64,000 nt of DNA from JAPPOI01 sp028818055 (GCA_965267405.1 OZ253954.1:1798001-1862000); one strand, 5' to 3'. Shown: positions 34,988 to 43,395, numbered from the stretch's first letter. The notes: generated from the sequence alone by a model not told the origin. Translations and numbers: made by a program.

Positions 34988-35458
34988 ATGTTTCGCATTG
35001 CAGCTTTTTTGCTTCTGCTTGGGGCGCCGGTCTTTGCTAGTGACGCTTCACTGGTCGATCTGAAAATCTCCAATCCGGTCATATACAAAGCTTTCGACAA
35101 AGCGCGCTCAGCCGCTGGATACATGATGATCGGTAACGCAAGTGATGTGAGCGATGTGCTGATCGACGTGCAGACGAACAAGTTTCGCCCAATGATCCAC
35201 GAATCCCAGGAATCTGATGGAATTGCGCGAATGGTTCATCTTGATGCGGTCGAAATACCAGCCGGTGGCACGGTGCACTTTGCTCCGGGCGGACTGCATA
35301 TCATGATTATGGGTTTGCAGCCGGGCGAGCTTCAAGCTGGCGAAACACTCGATGCGGTTTTGGTCTTTGATCGCGCTGGAGAAGTGCCCGTGACATTCAC
35401 GGTAGAAGCCATGCCAATGGGCGAAAACGATCACTCAGACCACGAAATGACGAACTAA
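34988..35458 (+). CDS. periplasmic copper chaperone PCu(A)C
   Basis: This 156-residue protein has a signal peptide (RIAAFLLLLGAPVFA) and the exact PCu(A)C copper motif: HESQESDGIARM gives H-x10-M, and after 21 more residues HIM completes the H-x-M pair. Such proteins deliver Cu(I) to the CuA site of cytochrome oxidase in the periplasm. The His- and Met-rich tail ending DHSDHEMTN could add metal binding. GGAGG precedes the start. It lies on the opposite strand between rpsO and pnp. Confidence 0.92.
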   Translation: MFRIAAFLLLLGAPVFASDASLVDLKISNPVIYKAFDKARSAAGYMMIGNASDVSDVLIDVQTNKFRPMIHESQESDGIARMVHLDAVEIPAGGTVHFAPGGLHIMIMGLQPGELQAGETLDAVLVFDRAGEVPVTFTVEAMPMGENDHSDHEMTN

Positions 35459-35466
35459 CCAAAGTA

Positions 35467-35497
35467 AAAGGGCGCCGGAAAAATCCGACGCCCTTTA
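35467..35497. terminator. bidirectional terminator between PCu(A)C and rpsO
   Basis: AAAGGGCG pairs with CGCCCTTT, with an inner GGA/TCC stem around an A-rich loop. T-rich ends on both strands let it serve both convergent genes. Confidence 0.85.
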
Positions 35498-35513
35498 TTG
35501 AATTCCGTGCCAA

Positions 35514-35783
35514 TTAGCGGCGCAGACCCAAACGCTTGATCAAGTCCTGATAGCGCGCTTCGTCTTTGCCTTTGACGTAGTCCAGCAACTTCCGGCGCTG
35601 AGCGACAAGCTTCAAAAGTCCACGACGAGAGTGGTTATCTTTCTTGTGGGTTTTGAAGTGCTCTGTCAGCGTCGCAATACGGCTGGACAGGATGGCAACT
35701 TGCACCTCTGGCGAGCCTGTGTCGCCATCTTTGCTGCCATATTCTTTAATAACTTTTGCTTTTTCTTCAGCAGTGATCGACAT
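35514..35783 (-). CDS. rpsO: 30S ribosomal protein S15
   Basis: This 89-residue protein organises the central domain of 16S rRNA. It starts SITAEEKAKVIKEYGSKDGD and holds GSPEVQVAILSSRIATLTEH, HSRRGLLKLVAQRRKLLDY and the final LIKRLGLRR. The start is fixed by AAGGAG seven bases upstream and by the family length. Its usual neighbours truB (upstream) and pnp (downstream) are present in order but separated by inserted genes. Confidence 0.98.
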   Translation of the reverse strand: MSITAEEKAKVIKEYGSKDGDTGSPEVQVAILSSRIATLTEHFKTHKKDNHSRRGLLKLVAQRRKLLDYVKGKDEARYQDLIKRLGLRR

Positions 35784-35986
35784 CGGGGTCTCCTTCAAGG
35801 TTCAGGTTCATGGCTCAAGCCGGGATGTCGTCCAGCAGGGCCCTTGGAGTAATTCTGCCCAAATTCGCGCAGATGCGGGCATATAGGGGATAAAACGCGC
35901 CATGAAAAGCGATTTTTGAGCGGTATTCTTGAGTGACACAAGTTTTCGAGTGATACTCCTGCAACGGGGCAGGCAGGAAGAAGCAA

Positions 35987-36919
35987 ATGGAAATTTTGCT
36001 GGCGATTTTAGGCGTGGGCGTTTTGGCTGCATTTGCAGGCGGCGGAGGCAGCGGCGGTGCGTCGGCGCCAGAGCCTGAACCTACCGATGAAGGTGGCTCA
36101 GGAGCTGACGACTTAACGGGAACTCCGTTTGATGACGTCATCTTCGGTCGCGGTGGTAACGACACTATCACCGGCGATATCGGCAACGATTATCTCGATG
36201 GCAATGCCGATAATGACGAAGTGTACGGCGATGTTGGTAACGACACGGTTCTAGGCGGTGCTGGCGATGACACGCTTGGCGGCGGCACGGGCAATGACTT
36301 TCTCCGTGGTGGAGATGGCTTCGACGAGTTGCGTGGTGGAGCAGGGAACGATTCGCTTGAAGGCGCCTCTAACGGCGATTTTCTTGAAGGTGACGGCGGC
36401 AATGATACGCTTAAAGGCGGGCCGGGAGCGGACTACCTGACGGGCAACCTCGGCGAAGACTCGCTGGAAGGTGGACCGGGCGACGACACACTTATCGGCA
36501 TAGATGGCGACTATACTTCGGTTCCAACGACCGACGGCGACGACGCAGACATTTTGGAAGGTTGGGCCGGAGAAGATTTCATCGTGATGGGCGCGGGCGA
36601 CGAAGCCTGGGGTGAGTTTGCGACCACGAATGCGGACAATGTCAAAGATACCTTTGTCTCAGGTATTTGGGCCTCGGGCGACCCTCCAGTTGTTCATGAC
36701 TATAATGATGCGGTGGATGATCTGGTCATTTATTATGACCCAGCGGTCATTGGGCCGACCGTAACCGTCTCGTTGGCTGAAACAGCGCCTTCTAGTGGCG
36801 TCTACACAGTAAGCCTAAACGGCGATGTCCTTATGATCGTCGAGCCAATCGCAGGCAGCCCAGCACCGATGGAAAGCGATATTTTGCTGATGACTCCGGT
36901 GGTTGGGCCGACTGTGTAA
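35987..36919 (+). CDS. RTX-type calcium-binding repeat protein
   Basis: This 310-residue protein starts with a short hydrophobic segment (MEILLAILGVGVLAAFAG) and a Gly/Ser linker. About 13 RTX nonapeptides follow at residues 54-171 (GGNDT, GDDTL, GGAGNDSL and variants), which fold as a calcium-binding beta-roll. The C-terminal 80 residues hold VVHDYNDAVDDLVIYYDP, a module also seen in the next gene. RTX proteins are typically exported by type I systems, though no transporter is nearby. It lies on the plus strand between rpsO and truB, and a gap of about 100 bases separates it from its companion. Confidence 0.85.
   Translation: MEILLAILGVGVLAAFAGGGGSGGASAPEPEPTDEGGSGADDLTGTPFDDVIFGRGGNDTITGDIGNDYLDGNADNDEVYGDVGNDTVLGGAGDDTLGGGTGNDFLRGGDGFDELRGGAGNDSLEGASNGDFLEGDGGNDTLKGGPGADYLTGNLGEDSLEGGPGDDTLIGIDGDYTSVPTTDGDDADILEGWAGEDFIVMGAGDEAWGEFATTNADNVKDTFVSGIWASGDPPVVHDYNDAVDDLVIYYDPAVIGPTVTVSLAETAPSSGVYTVSLNGDVLMIVEPIAGSPAPMESDILLMTPVVGPTV
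36146..36499 (+). repeat. RTX nonapeptide-coding repeat tract
   Basis: Roughly 13 imperfect 27-base units encode GGxGxDxLx-type nonapeptides within the RTX gene. The middle units are most regular; one near 36375 (EGASNGDFL) is degenerate. Confidence 0.85.
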
Positions 36920-37018
36920 TTAAATTCTGGTAAAATTGGCAGCAAAGAACTTGGTCGTCGCAAGAACGCGGTAACCCCTTTTTGCGAGAACGTCCCTCAA
37001 ACAATATTTGGGGTGTGA

Positions 37019-37909
37019 ATGCTGTCGTCGTTTTTCATAACGGTCATTCTCAGTGCGTGCGCTGCGTCTGCCCTCCATTGGCTTTTCTACGACTGGAACC
37101 GTGCAGTCCGATGGACGAATTTGCAGGAACATGGGCCTGATGACGGATGGCCACGCGCCTTCGCTTCGGCGATGAAGGACATTGGTCAGATGCCTAAATC
37201 CAGAAGATCACACGATGAATCCGATCAGGGCGGGGAAATGATGCATGAACGCGAGAAAGCGCTCTTATTTCTGGCCGATACGGAACCGGATGAGGAGCAG
37301 CCCTTTTCGCAAGACGTTGCGAAAAGGGCTGCAGTTCGTCACCTCGTGCCACCGGATGTTTCCGACTTTGTTATTCCTGAATTCAAAGTGGGTCAGGACA
37401 AGTGCCAGATTGCACTGACGTTTCCAAACATCGAGTTCGTCTACTTTCATACTGCGCTTGGTGTGACACTTGTGTTCGACGATGGTCACGAGCAGCTGAA
37501 GGTTACTTTTGTCGGGGTCGCGGCCCCTCCGCTTGCGGATGTGCTGGTGGCTTATGACCATCCTGCGGATGGCCCTAGGCGTGAAGCCTTATCTCAGCTT
37601 GTTGGCGATGAAGAACTGGCGTCCCTAGAAGTGTCGCCTCCTGAAACGCCAGTTTTGCTTCCTTTGGACGAGATTGTCGCCCCCGCTGAATTTCATGAAT
37701 TCGATGCGGCAAGCGAGTACGTGGAGATATGGACAAGAGGTTCCGAAAGCCATTCAGACATACTTGTCAGGCCGTCGCCGGATGGCAGAGACGCACTGGT
37801 GGTGGTCGACGGTCGCCTTTCCGCGGTCCTTAGGGGCGCACCGAATGCTACGGCACGAAATGTGAGGCTTGTTCCGGTACAGATGGAAGGCCAACAACTG
37901 TCGGCTTAA
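37019..37909 (+). CDS. unknown membrane-anchored protein, companion of the RTX gene
   Basis: This 296-residue protein has one N-terminal hydrophobic segment (about residues 4-22), a charged linker to about 85, and then acidic beta-type sequence. I know no family. Two segments, VIPEFKVGQDKCQIALTF (near 118) and EFHEFDAASEYVEIW (near 225), resemble VVHDYNDAVDDLVIYYD of the RTX gene upstream. The end (DALVVVDGRLSAVLRGAP) also looks like the close of that module. So it may be an RTX-free paralogue or partner. Its stop shares TTAA with the convergent DUF1643 gene. Confidence 0.6.
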   Translation: MLSSFFITVILSACAASALHWLFYDWNRAVRWTNLQEHGPDDGWPRAFASAMKDIGQMPKSRRSHDESDQGGEMMHEREKALLFLADTEPDEEQPFSQDVAKRAAVRHLVPPDVSDFVIPEFKVGQDKCQIALTFPNIEFVYFHTALGVTLVFDDGHEQLKVTFVGVAAPPLADVLVAYDHPADGPRREALSQLVGDEELASLEVSPPETPVLLPLDEIVAPAEFHEFDAASEYVEIWTRGSESHSDILVRPSPDGRDALVVVDGRLSAVLRGAPNATARNVRLVPVQMEGQQLSA

Positions 37910-38433
37910 TCGGAATTGTAACCGGTCCACACCTGCAAGTCTGTTGCATACGAAACGTAGAGGGGGTGCCTGGGATGCCCGTTTTTTGTTGTCCCAAGGC
38001 AATGCAACTCCAAATCCTTAGATCGTAGATGATCGGATACCGTCAAAGCTTGACCTTGGTGTTCACCGTGAACTCCCCAAGCAACCAGAACTGTGTCGGC
38101 ACCTTCGGCTGCCTCTGAAAGTAGGCGGAGGTTATCAGAACCGATTGGCAGTTTAGCAACTTTCAAATCTGTGGGCGAGGTCGCGCGCCATGCAAACAAG
38201 TTTGCGATCACCATTGTTCCGAACCCAAGCTGTCGGGCACGCCTCTCGCAACGCTCAATCGTTGGATCGTTGGCGAGTTCGGTCGCGGTTGATGGATTGA
38301 GCATGATGTACAGAAGCCGAGGCGCACCGGCCTCCCAAGTTCGCGACAGCAAATACCTGTAACGCTCGCATTCGGAATAGATTGCGAAGCTATTACATGC
38401 CGGGTCACAGTTTGTGCGTTCGATGAGCGTCAC
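37906..38433 (-). CDS. DUF1643 family protein
   Basis: This 175-residue soluble protein carries LLYIMLNPSTATELANDPTI, ERCERRARQLGFG, VIANLFAWRATSPTDL and DTVLVAWGVHG, the conserved DUF1643 pattern. No function is established for the family. It starts inside the truB stop codon (four-base overlap), so it is translated from the truB transcript. This is not part of the usual truB-rpsO neighbourhood. Confidence 0.85.
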   Translation of the reverse strand: MTLIERTNCDPACNSFAIYSECERYRYLLSRTWEAGAPRLLYIMLNPSTATELANDPTIERCERRARQLGFGTMVIANLFAWRATSPTDLKVAKLPIGSDNLRLLSEAAEGADTVLVAWGVHGEHQGQALTVSDHLRSKDLELHCLGTTKNGHPRHPLYVSYATDLQVWTGYNSD

Positions 38434-39335
38434 AGCCGAAACACTCGGGTTGGGTGCAACTCACCGGACAGATACTGTCCTATCGCAATGGGCTGTCCTT
38501 GATGGGACGCCCAGGCGATGTCCCCAAAACTGGCCGAAGTGAAGGCAACTTCTCCGGGATTGCCGTTTTGAAGGCGCATTGCGCCTTCCGCGGTGACTTT
38601 TGCTTCGGGAAGATCGACAAGCCCTGCCGTGATGGGTTGCAGGTAAGAGTCAAGTTCCGGCGACCTTGGATGTTCCTCAATCGTGGAGAAATCTAACGCT
38701 CCTTCCAGATCGAATGGGCCAGACCAAATCCGCCGAAGCTTCAAGACATGACCAAAGCATCCAAGCGACTGCCCCAAATCACGAGCGATCGAGCGTACAT
38801 ATCCGCCCTTGCCGCAAACCATCTTAAGATTGACGTGGTCATCATCTGGTCGGTCGATGACTTCCAGTCTATCGACAATCAGAGGCCGAGCCTCTAGTTC
38901 GACGTCTTCGCCTGATCGCGCGAGCGCATAGGAGCGCTGTCCATCGACTTTGACTGCAGAGAATTTAGGCGGGACCTGCTCGATTTCGCCGATAAATCTG
39001 GGCAGTGCGGCTTCGATTTCCGAAGTCGAAGGTCGTTTGTCACTTGAATTGATGACCACTCCCTCAGCGTCATCCGTGTTTGTGGCTTGCCCCAAACGCA
39101 CAGTGAATTCGTATGCCTTTAGTGCATCCGTGACGTATGGGATGGTTTTTGTTGCCTCTCCCAGTGCTACTGCCAAAAGACCTGTGGCTTCCGGATCCAG
39201 TGTTCCGGCGTGACCGGCTTTTTGTGCATCAAATGCCCAACGCACCTTATTGACGACAGCGTTGGAGCTGACGCCAGCAGGTTTGTCGATGATGACCCAC
39301 CCGGAGATGCGTCGTCCTTTTTTGCGTCGTGCCAC
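38430..39335 (-). CDS. truB: tRNA pseudouridine(55) synthase
   Basis: This 301-residue enzyme makes pseudouridine 55 in the T-loop of nearly all tRNAs. It has SGWVIIDKPAGVSSNAVVNK at the start, AGHAGTLDPEATGLLAVALG with the catalytic Asp, and KFSAVKVDGQRSYALARSGE and GGYVRSIARDLGQSLG in the second half. A PUA-like tail is present. It follows the phosphodiester glycosidase gene by 57 bases; the usual order is rbfA directly before truB. Confidence 0.97.
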   Translation of the reverse strand: MARRKKGRRISGWVIIDKPAGVSSNAVVNKVRWAFDAQKAGHAGTLDPEATGLLAVALGEATKTIPYVTDALKAYEFTVRLGQATNTDDAEGVVINSSDKRPSTSEIEAALPRFIGEIEQVPPKFSAVKVDGQRSYALARSGEDVELEARPLIVDRLEVIDRPDDDHVNLKMVCGKGGYVRSIARDLGQSLGCFGHVLKLRRIWSGPFDLEGALDFSTIEEHPRSPELDSYLQPITAGLVDLPEAKVTAEGAMRLQNGNPGEVAFTSASFGDIAWASHQGQPIAIGQYLSGELHPTRVFRL

Positions 39336-39392
39336 TGTTCTACCGAAATGGGTGATGCCGAATGATCGAGCTAGCGTCAGTCCGACAAATCG

Positions 39393-40139
39393 TCAATCGC
39401 TTCGCTTAACCGCGTAAAGAATTGGGCCCATCGGAAACCCAAAGTCGCTTCGGTTCAACTCTGGAATATGGATCCGGGAAATTCGCCCATCCATGAACAA
39501 AGCCTGTGGGGTGCTCAGGGTATCCCTAAAAAGACGCGCGAACGTGTGAAAGTTCACCGGGCTGTCGGAAATCGCCACGACTAGATCGCCGCCCTCGGTC
39601 ACTCCCACACCATTTCGGATAAAGGTCGAGTCAGAGTTTTCCAGAAAGCGCGGGTGCAACTCGCCATCAATAACCAGCATAGGTCCAGATTGAGTTGCGA
39701 AAGCGCAGTCGGGTCGATTGTCGGCAAATTCACGGCTTTCGACGATTTGCGCGCTTTTTTCGGTCAGGCACAAAACTCCGTTTGGCAACAATCCGAAGTT
39801 TCCCGGACCTTCGCGCGTGACAATTCTTTTCAGTTCTTCGCCGTCTTCGATGTACAAACCGACCGGGCGACGGTCCGGGTGATACATCCCACCGTTTGTC
39901 GCGAAAACTAGATCACCGGCTTTCGCACCCAGATGCTCGTAGAGACGATCAAATGTTCCGATCGGTTTGTCGTCGGCTGCGTACAGCGCCAGTTCGATCT
40001 CGTACTCAGATGGATCGATGTGACAGACCGCGAATGTTAGTTCTTCGAATGTTATCGATCCGCAAGCACCGCCATTTGCGAATGCGGGTAGGCTGATTGC
40101 CAGACCAAGACTAATCCAGATCGCGCCGAACTTTTTCAT
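39393..40139 (-). CDS. phosphodiester glycosidase family protein (DUF2233), secreted
   Basis: This 248-residue protein has a signal peptide (KFGAIWISLGLAISLPAFA) and the NAGPA/DUF2233 features: FATNGGMYHPDRRPVGLYIE near residue 78, FGLLPNGVLCL, FATQSGPMLVIDGE, and FIRNGVGV then TPQALFMDGRISRI near the end. Relatives cleave N-acetylglucosamine or other sugar phosphodiesters. The start lies 29 bases inside rbfA, with no clear ribosome site, so coupling is likely. A periplasmic enzyme in a ribosome-maturation operon is odd. Confidence 0.85.
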   Translation of the reverse strand: MKKFGAIWISLGLAISLPAFANGGACGSITFEELTFAVCHIDPSEYEIELALYAADDKPIGTFDRLYEHLGAKAGDLVFATNGGMYHPDRRPVGLYIEDGEELKRIVTREGPGNFGLLPNGVLCLTEKSAQIVESREFADNRPDCAFATQSGPMLVIDGELHPRFLENSDSTFIRNGVGVTEGGDLVVAISDSPVNFHTFARLFRDTLSTPQALFMDGRISRIHIPELNRSDFGFPMGPILYAVKRSD

Positions 40140-40503
40140 CTGCGAACATTGCCCGAGTATTATCCATGCGGTCAAATGTGTCGTCGACGACAAAGCGGAG
40201 TTCAGGTGAAAACTTGAGCGATAGGCCTTTGTTCACCGCACGCCTGATTTCCTGCTTATTCCGGCGAAGAGCTTCAAGAGCTTCATCGCTGCCTGTGCCA
40301 CCTAATGGTAAAACGTAAGCTGTCGCGACTTTCAGATCTGGCGAGCACGAAACCTCACCTACCGTAATTGAGAACCGGTTCAGGTCGGGATCATGCACCA
40401 TGCCTTGGTTCAAAACGTCGCTCAAACGGCGACGGATCAGCTCCGCCACACGAAGCTGTCGTTGACTGGGTCCGGGACCTTCATTGAAACGAGACTTTGC
40501 CAT
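40111..40503 (-). CDS. rbfA: 30S ribosome-binding factor A
   Basis: This 130-residue KH-fold protein helps maturation of the 5' end of 16S rRNA. It shows SQRQLRVAELIRRRLSDVLN near the start, FSITVGEVSCSPDLKVATAY in the middle, and LRFVVDDTFDRMDNTRAMFA near the end. The length is typical. The end overlaps the glycosidase gene, and the start is 92 bases from the divergent dapB. Confidence 0.96.
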   Translation of the reverse strand: MAKSRFNEGPGPSQRQLRVAELIRRRLSDVLNQGMVHDPDLNRFSITVGEVSCSPDLKVATAYVLPLGGTGSDEALEALRRNKQEIRRAVNKGLSLKFSPELRFVVDDTFDRMDNTRAMFADEKVRRDLD

Positions 40504-40595
40504 TGCGCCGACTTAGTGATTTCTGACATTGCCCGCAAGCGGTGCTTCCACTTGGCTTGTGGTCATCGTAAGGATTGCTCAAGGAGAATAAACGA

Positions 40596-41408
40596 ATGAG
40601 CGAACTGCCAAGAATTGTGATTGCTGGTGCCTCGGGCCGCATGGGACAGATGCTGATCAACGAGGTCGTGGCCTCATCGAAGGCGCAGCTTTCTGGCGCG
40701 TTGGAACGCGAAGGTCACGATTGGATAGGCTCGGACGTTGGTACTTCCATGGGTCAAGCTGAACTGGGTGTAACGGTTGGCTCGGACGTGCTCGAAGCGT
40801 TGGCGAATGCCGATGCATTGATAGATTTCACTGCCCCAGCTGCGACATTAGTTCATGCCAAGTACGCCGCTCAGGCGCGCATCACCCACGTCATTGGTAC
40901 CACCGGCATGACGGCAGAAGATGACGCGGCCGTAGAAGCCGCATCGCGACACGCAGCAATTGTTAAGGCTGGGAATATGAGCCTTGGCGTGAATCTTCTT
41001 GTGCAGTTGACCAAACAGATCGCGGCAGCGCTTGATGAGGATTTCGATATCGAAATCGTAGAAACGCATCATCGTCACAAGGTGGACGCGCCCTCTGGAA
41101 CAGCGTTAATGCTGGGCGCCGCGGCCGCCGAAGGCCGGGGCGTCAGTCTGAATGACATGTCCGATCGCGGAAGGGACGGCATAACTGGCGCCCGAAAAAG
41201 CGGGACCATTGGATTTTCCGCCATTCGTGGTGGTGACGTTGTGGGGGAACACGACGTGATATTCGCTGCACCAGGCGAACGTCTTGTTCTGCGCCATCTT
41301 GCAACCGACCGGCAAATTTTCGCCCGTGGTGCGCTAAAAGCCGCGCTTTGGGGACAAGGAAAGAAGCCAGGGCTCTACAATATGGAAAATGTTCTAGGCT
41401 TAAAGTGA
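40596..41408 (+). CDS. dapB: 4-hydroxy-tetrahydrodipicolinate reductase
   Basis: This 270-residue NAD(P)H-dependent enzyme makes tetrahydrodipicolinate for lysine and meso-diaminopimelate (cell wall). It holds IVIAGASGRMGQMLI at the N-terminus, DFTAPAATLVHAKYA, GTTGM, and the catalytic ETHHRHKVDAPSGTALML near residue 160. AAGGAG lies nine bases before the chosen ATG. It is divergent from rbfA. Confidence 0.97.
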   Translation: MSELPRIVIAGASGRMGQMLINEVVASSKAQLSGALEREGHDWIGSDVGTSMGQAELGVTVGSDVLEALANADALIDFTAPAATLVHAKYAAQARITHVIGTTGMTAEDDAAVEAASRHAAIVKAGNMSLGVNLLVQLTKQIAAALDEDFDIEIVETHHRHKVDAPSGTALMLGAAAAEGRGVSLNDMSDRGRDGITGARKSGTIGFSAIRGGDVVGEHDVIFAAPGERLVLRHLATDRQIFARGALKAALWGQGKKPGLYNMENVLGLK

Positions 41409-41459
41409 ACCAATCTCTGGTTTCAGGCGTATGTGTCGAAAAGAGCCGGGAACCGAAGC

Positions 41460-41819
41460 ATGTTTTATCGAATGGCCATTTTGGCCTCGCTTTTAGCAGT
41501 TATCGCATCACCAACGCTTGCAGATGGCTTCATGCGTGTCTCCGACCGTGAAAATTTCATGTCTCTGGTTCAAGACCGACAGCTCAAGCGATTTGGGATC
41601 AAGTTACAGGTTTCCGACCAGGGTCAGATCTCCGGGCGCGCATTCGGCCAAAAAGTCACCGGCGATTGGAATTGGAACAACGGCTACTTCTGTCGTGACC
41701 TTTTCGTCGGCGGTGATGAATTGGGCGCAAACTGTCAGTTGGTCGAAGTCAAAGGGCGCACTTTGCGTTTCACATCTGATCAGGGTGAAGGCATCTACGC
41801 CGATCTTCGACTTGAGTGA
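41460..41819 (+). CDS. small secreted two-cysteine protein, paralogue of the gene at 4801
   Basis: This 119-residue product has a signal peptide (MAILASLLAVIASPTLA after a short lead) and a beta-rich mature part. Two Cys lie in YFCRDLF and ANCQLVEV, matching the spacing pattern of the product at 4801-5181, which also has a W-x-x-G step before the first Cys. Function is unknown. Similar short genes beside dapB have been named dihydrodipicolinate reductase by neighbour transfer, which this sequence does not support. Starts at GTG 41433 or ATG 41472 are alternatives. Confidence 0.65.
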   Translation: MFYRMAILASLLAVIASPTLADGFMRVSDRENFMSLVQDRQLKRFGIKLQVSDQGQISGRAFGQKVTGDWNWNNGYFCRDLFVGGDELGANCQLVEVKGRTLRFTSDQGEGIYADLRLE

Positions 41820-41825
41820 TCGCGT

Positions 41826-42005
41826 CTAGAAATCGACTGCGATCCCCTTCTTCTCCCAGTCGCCGTACCTCACAGGTTCCGGCCCTTCTCGACCGCCCAG
41901 TTCCTTCGGAAGCTTTGCTACTTTAGCAGCTTTCCGCCTTTCTTCCGCTTCTGCCAAGGCACGCTTGGCTGCTTCGGGCAGGTCATCTTTTTTGCTCTTG
42001 CTCAT
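41826..42005 (-). CDS. DUF1674 / SDHAF4-like succinate dehydrogenase assembly factor
   Basis: This 59-residue protein ends with the family signature, ELGGREGPEPVRYGDWEKKG then IAVDF, preceded by a charged helix. The eukaryotic relative SDHAF4 binds flavinylated SdhA and promotes its joining with SdhB. No sdh gene is close. It converges on the two-Cys gene, six bases from its stop. Confidence 0.85.
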   Translation of the reverse strand: MSKSKKDDLPEAAKRALAEAEERRKAAKVAKLPKELGGREGPEPVRYGDWEKKGIAVDF

Positions 42006-42079
42006 GGCAGACACGCTTTCCTTGCGAACGATTACGTTGATATACGCCAGTTCGGGTATCGAACAAGGCAGATTGCATT

Positions 42080-43330
42080 TTGGCTGAGCAGAGACCAGAC
42101 GCGCGCGGTGTCGCGATTGGATTAATGACGGAAGTGACGCTGGATAAGCGTCAGCTATTGGCTCTTACGGGGTCCGATGCCGTCAAGGATCCTGCTGTGC
42201 GCGCTCGTGCTCAACGCCTTGCAACCGAAGCACTTCGCTGGGCTAACCGAAGCGATCGACTTCTTGGCCCCTTTTTGCGCAACAAGCCCGATGATTTCAC
42301 ACTGAATGCGCTGCGCTTGGCCATCTACGAAACCCGCGTGGCGGGTGCGCCGGTTCCCGCAGTCGTACATTCCGTGGTCGGGCTTGTTCCGGAAAACAAA
42401 CGGGGCCTTGTCAACGCTGTTCTCAGAAATGTTGAGCGTCGGGGAACCACATGGAGCGATTTGCCGCCGCCGGCATTGCCCAAGTGGCTGCGCAAACCTC
42501 TGACAAAGGCATGGGGGAAGGAGGCGGTCGCTGCGATGGAATTAGTATTCGCCCAAACGCCCCCAATCGACATTACCGTGAAGTCAGACCCCAAAAATTG
42601 GGCGGAACGCTTGGGCGGCACGCTGCTGCCCACTGGTTCAATTCGTCTAACCGAGTTTGGACAGGTATCGAAGCTGGAAGGTTTTGAGACGGGTGACTGG
42701 TGGGTTCAGGATGCCGGTGCTGCATTGGCGGCCAAAGTGCTTGACGTGGAACCGAATGAGCGTGTGCTGGATCTTTGCGCCGCGCCCGGCGGGAAGACAC
42801 TTCAAATGGCGTCGGCTGGTGGCAAAGTCACAGCGCTTGACGTGTCGGCCCAACGTTTACAGCGGCTCAAGGACAACCTGGCGCGTACAAACCTTTCGGC
42901 GGAGGTGGTTGAAGCCGATGCTTTGAAATGGGAACCCAGTTCGGCATTCGACGCGATACTTTTGGACGCACCATGTTCTGCCAGCGGTACGCTTCGGCGA
43001 CATCCGGACCTTGCATATGCAAAAGATGGAACCGAACTTGAAACTCTGATTTCGCTGCAAGAAGCGATGCTGGGTTGCGCATGGAACTGGCTGAAACCTG
43101 GTGGACGCATGGTCTACTGCACGTGTTCGCTGTTCCCGTCTGAGGGAGAGGAGCAGATCACCGCGTTTCTCAATAAACATGCGGATGCCAGTATATCCCA
43201 GACCCTCCCTGCAGATATTCCAAAGGCGTGGGTGGACGAACGGCATTGTGTTCGGATCCGTCCAGATTTCTGGGCCGACGAGGGCGGCATTGACGGTTTC
43301 TTTGTGGCTTCTCTGCAAAAATCAGGGTGA
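42080..43330 (+). CDS. rsmB: RsmB/NOP-family 16S rRNA (cytosine-5) methyltransferase
   Basis: This 416-residue protein has an N-terminal NusB-like helical domain (RLATEALRWANRSDRLLGPF) and a C-terminal SAM-dependent methyltransferase. The SAM site is VLDLCAAPGGKTLQMASAGG, the motif IV Cys is in LLDAPCSASGTLRRHPD, and the catalytic Cys is in VYCTCSLFPSEGEEQ. RsmB methylates C967 of 16S rRNA in E. coli. The start is TTG with AAGG upstream; the first ATG is 15 codons later and would cut into the helical domain. Confidence 0.93.
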   Translation: MAEQRPDARGVAIGLMTEVTLDKRQLLALTGSDAVKDPAVRARAQRLATEALRWANRSDRLLGPFLRNKPDDFTLNALRLAIYETRVAGAPVPAVVHSVVGLVPENKRGLVNAVLRNVERRGTTWSDLPPPALPKWLRKPLTKAWGKEAVAAMELVFAQTPPIDITVKSDPKNWAERLGGTLLPTGSIRLTEFGQVSKLEGFETGDWWVQDAGAALAAKVLDVEPNERVLDLCAAPGGKTLQMASAGGKVTALDVSAQRLQRLKDNLARTNLSAEVVEADALKWEPSSAFDAILLDAPCSASGTLRRHPDLAYAKDGTELETLISLQEAMLGCAWNWLKPGGRMVYCTCSLFPSEGEEQITAFLNKHADASISQTLPADIPKAWVDERHCVRIRPDFWADEGGIDGFFVASLQKSG

Positions 43331-43395
43331 AAACCAATTCCTTCATGACAGCCCTGGTGGATTTGGCTATTCTTCGCTGAAAAAGGCCCTGAATA

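Noticed and set aside
36146..36499. Tandem DNA repeats that might suggest a repeat array
   Set aside because: They encode RTX nonapeptides in frame; this is protein repeat structure and not a CRISPR or satellite array.
36920..36934. TTAA-N7-TAAA, a one-mismatch CtrA-like site between the RTX and companion genes
   Set aside because: One mismatch and AT-rich surroundings make chance likely.
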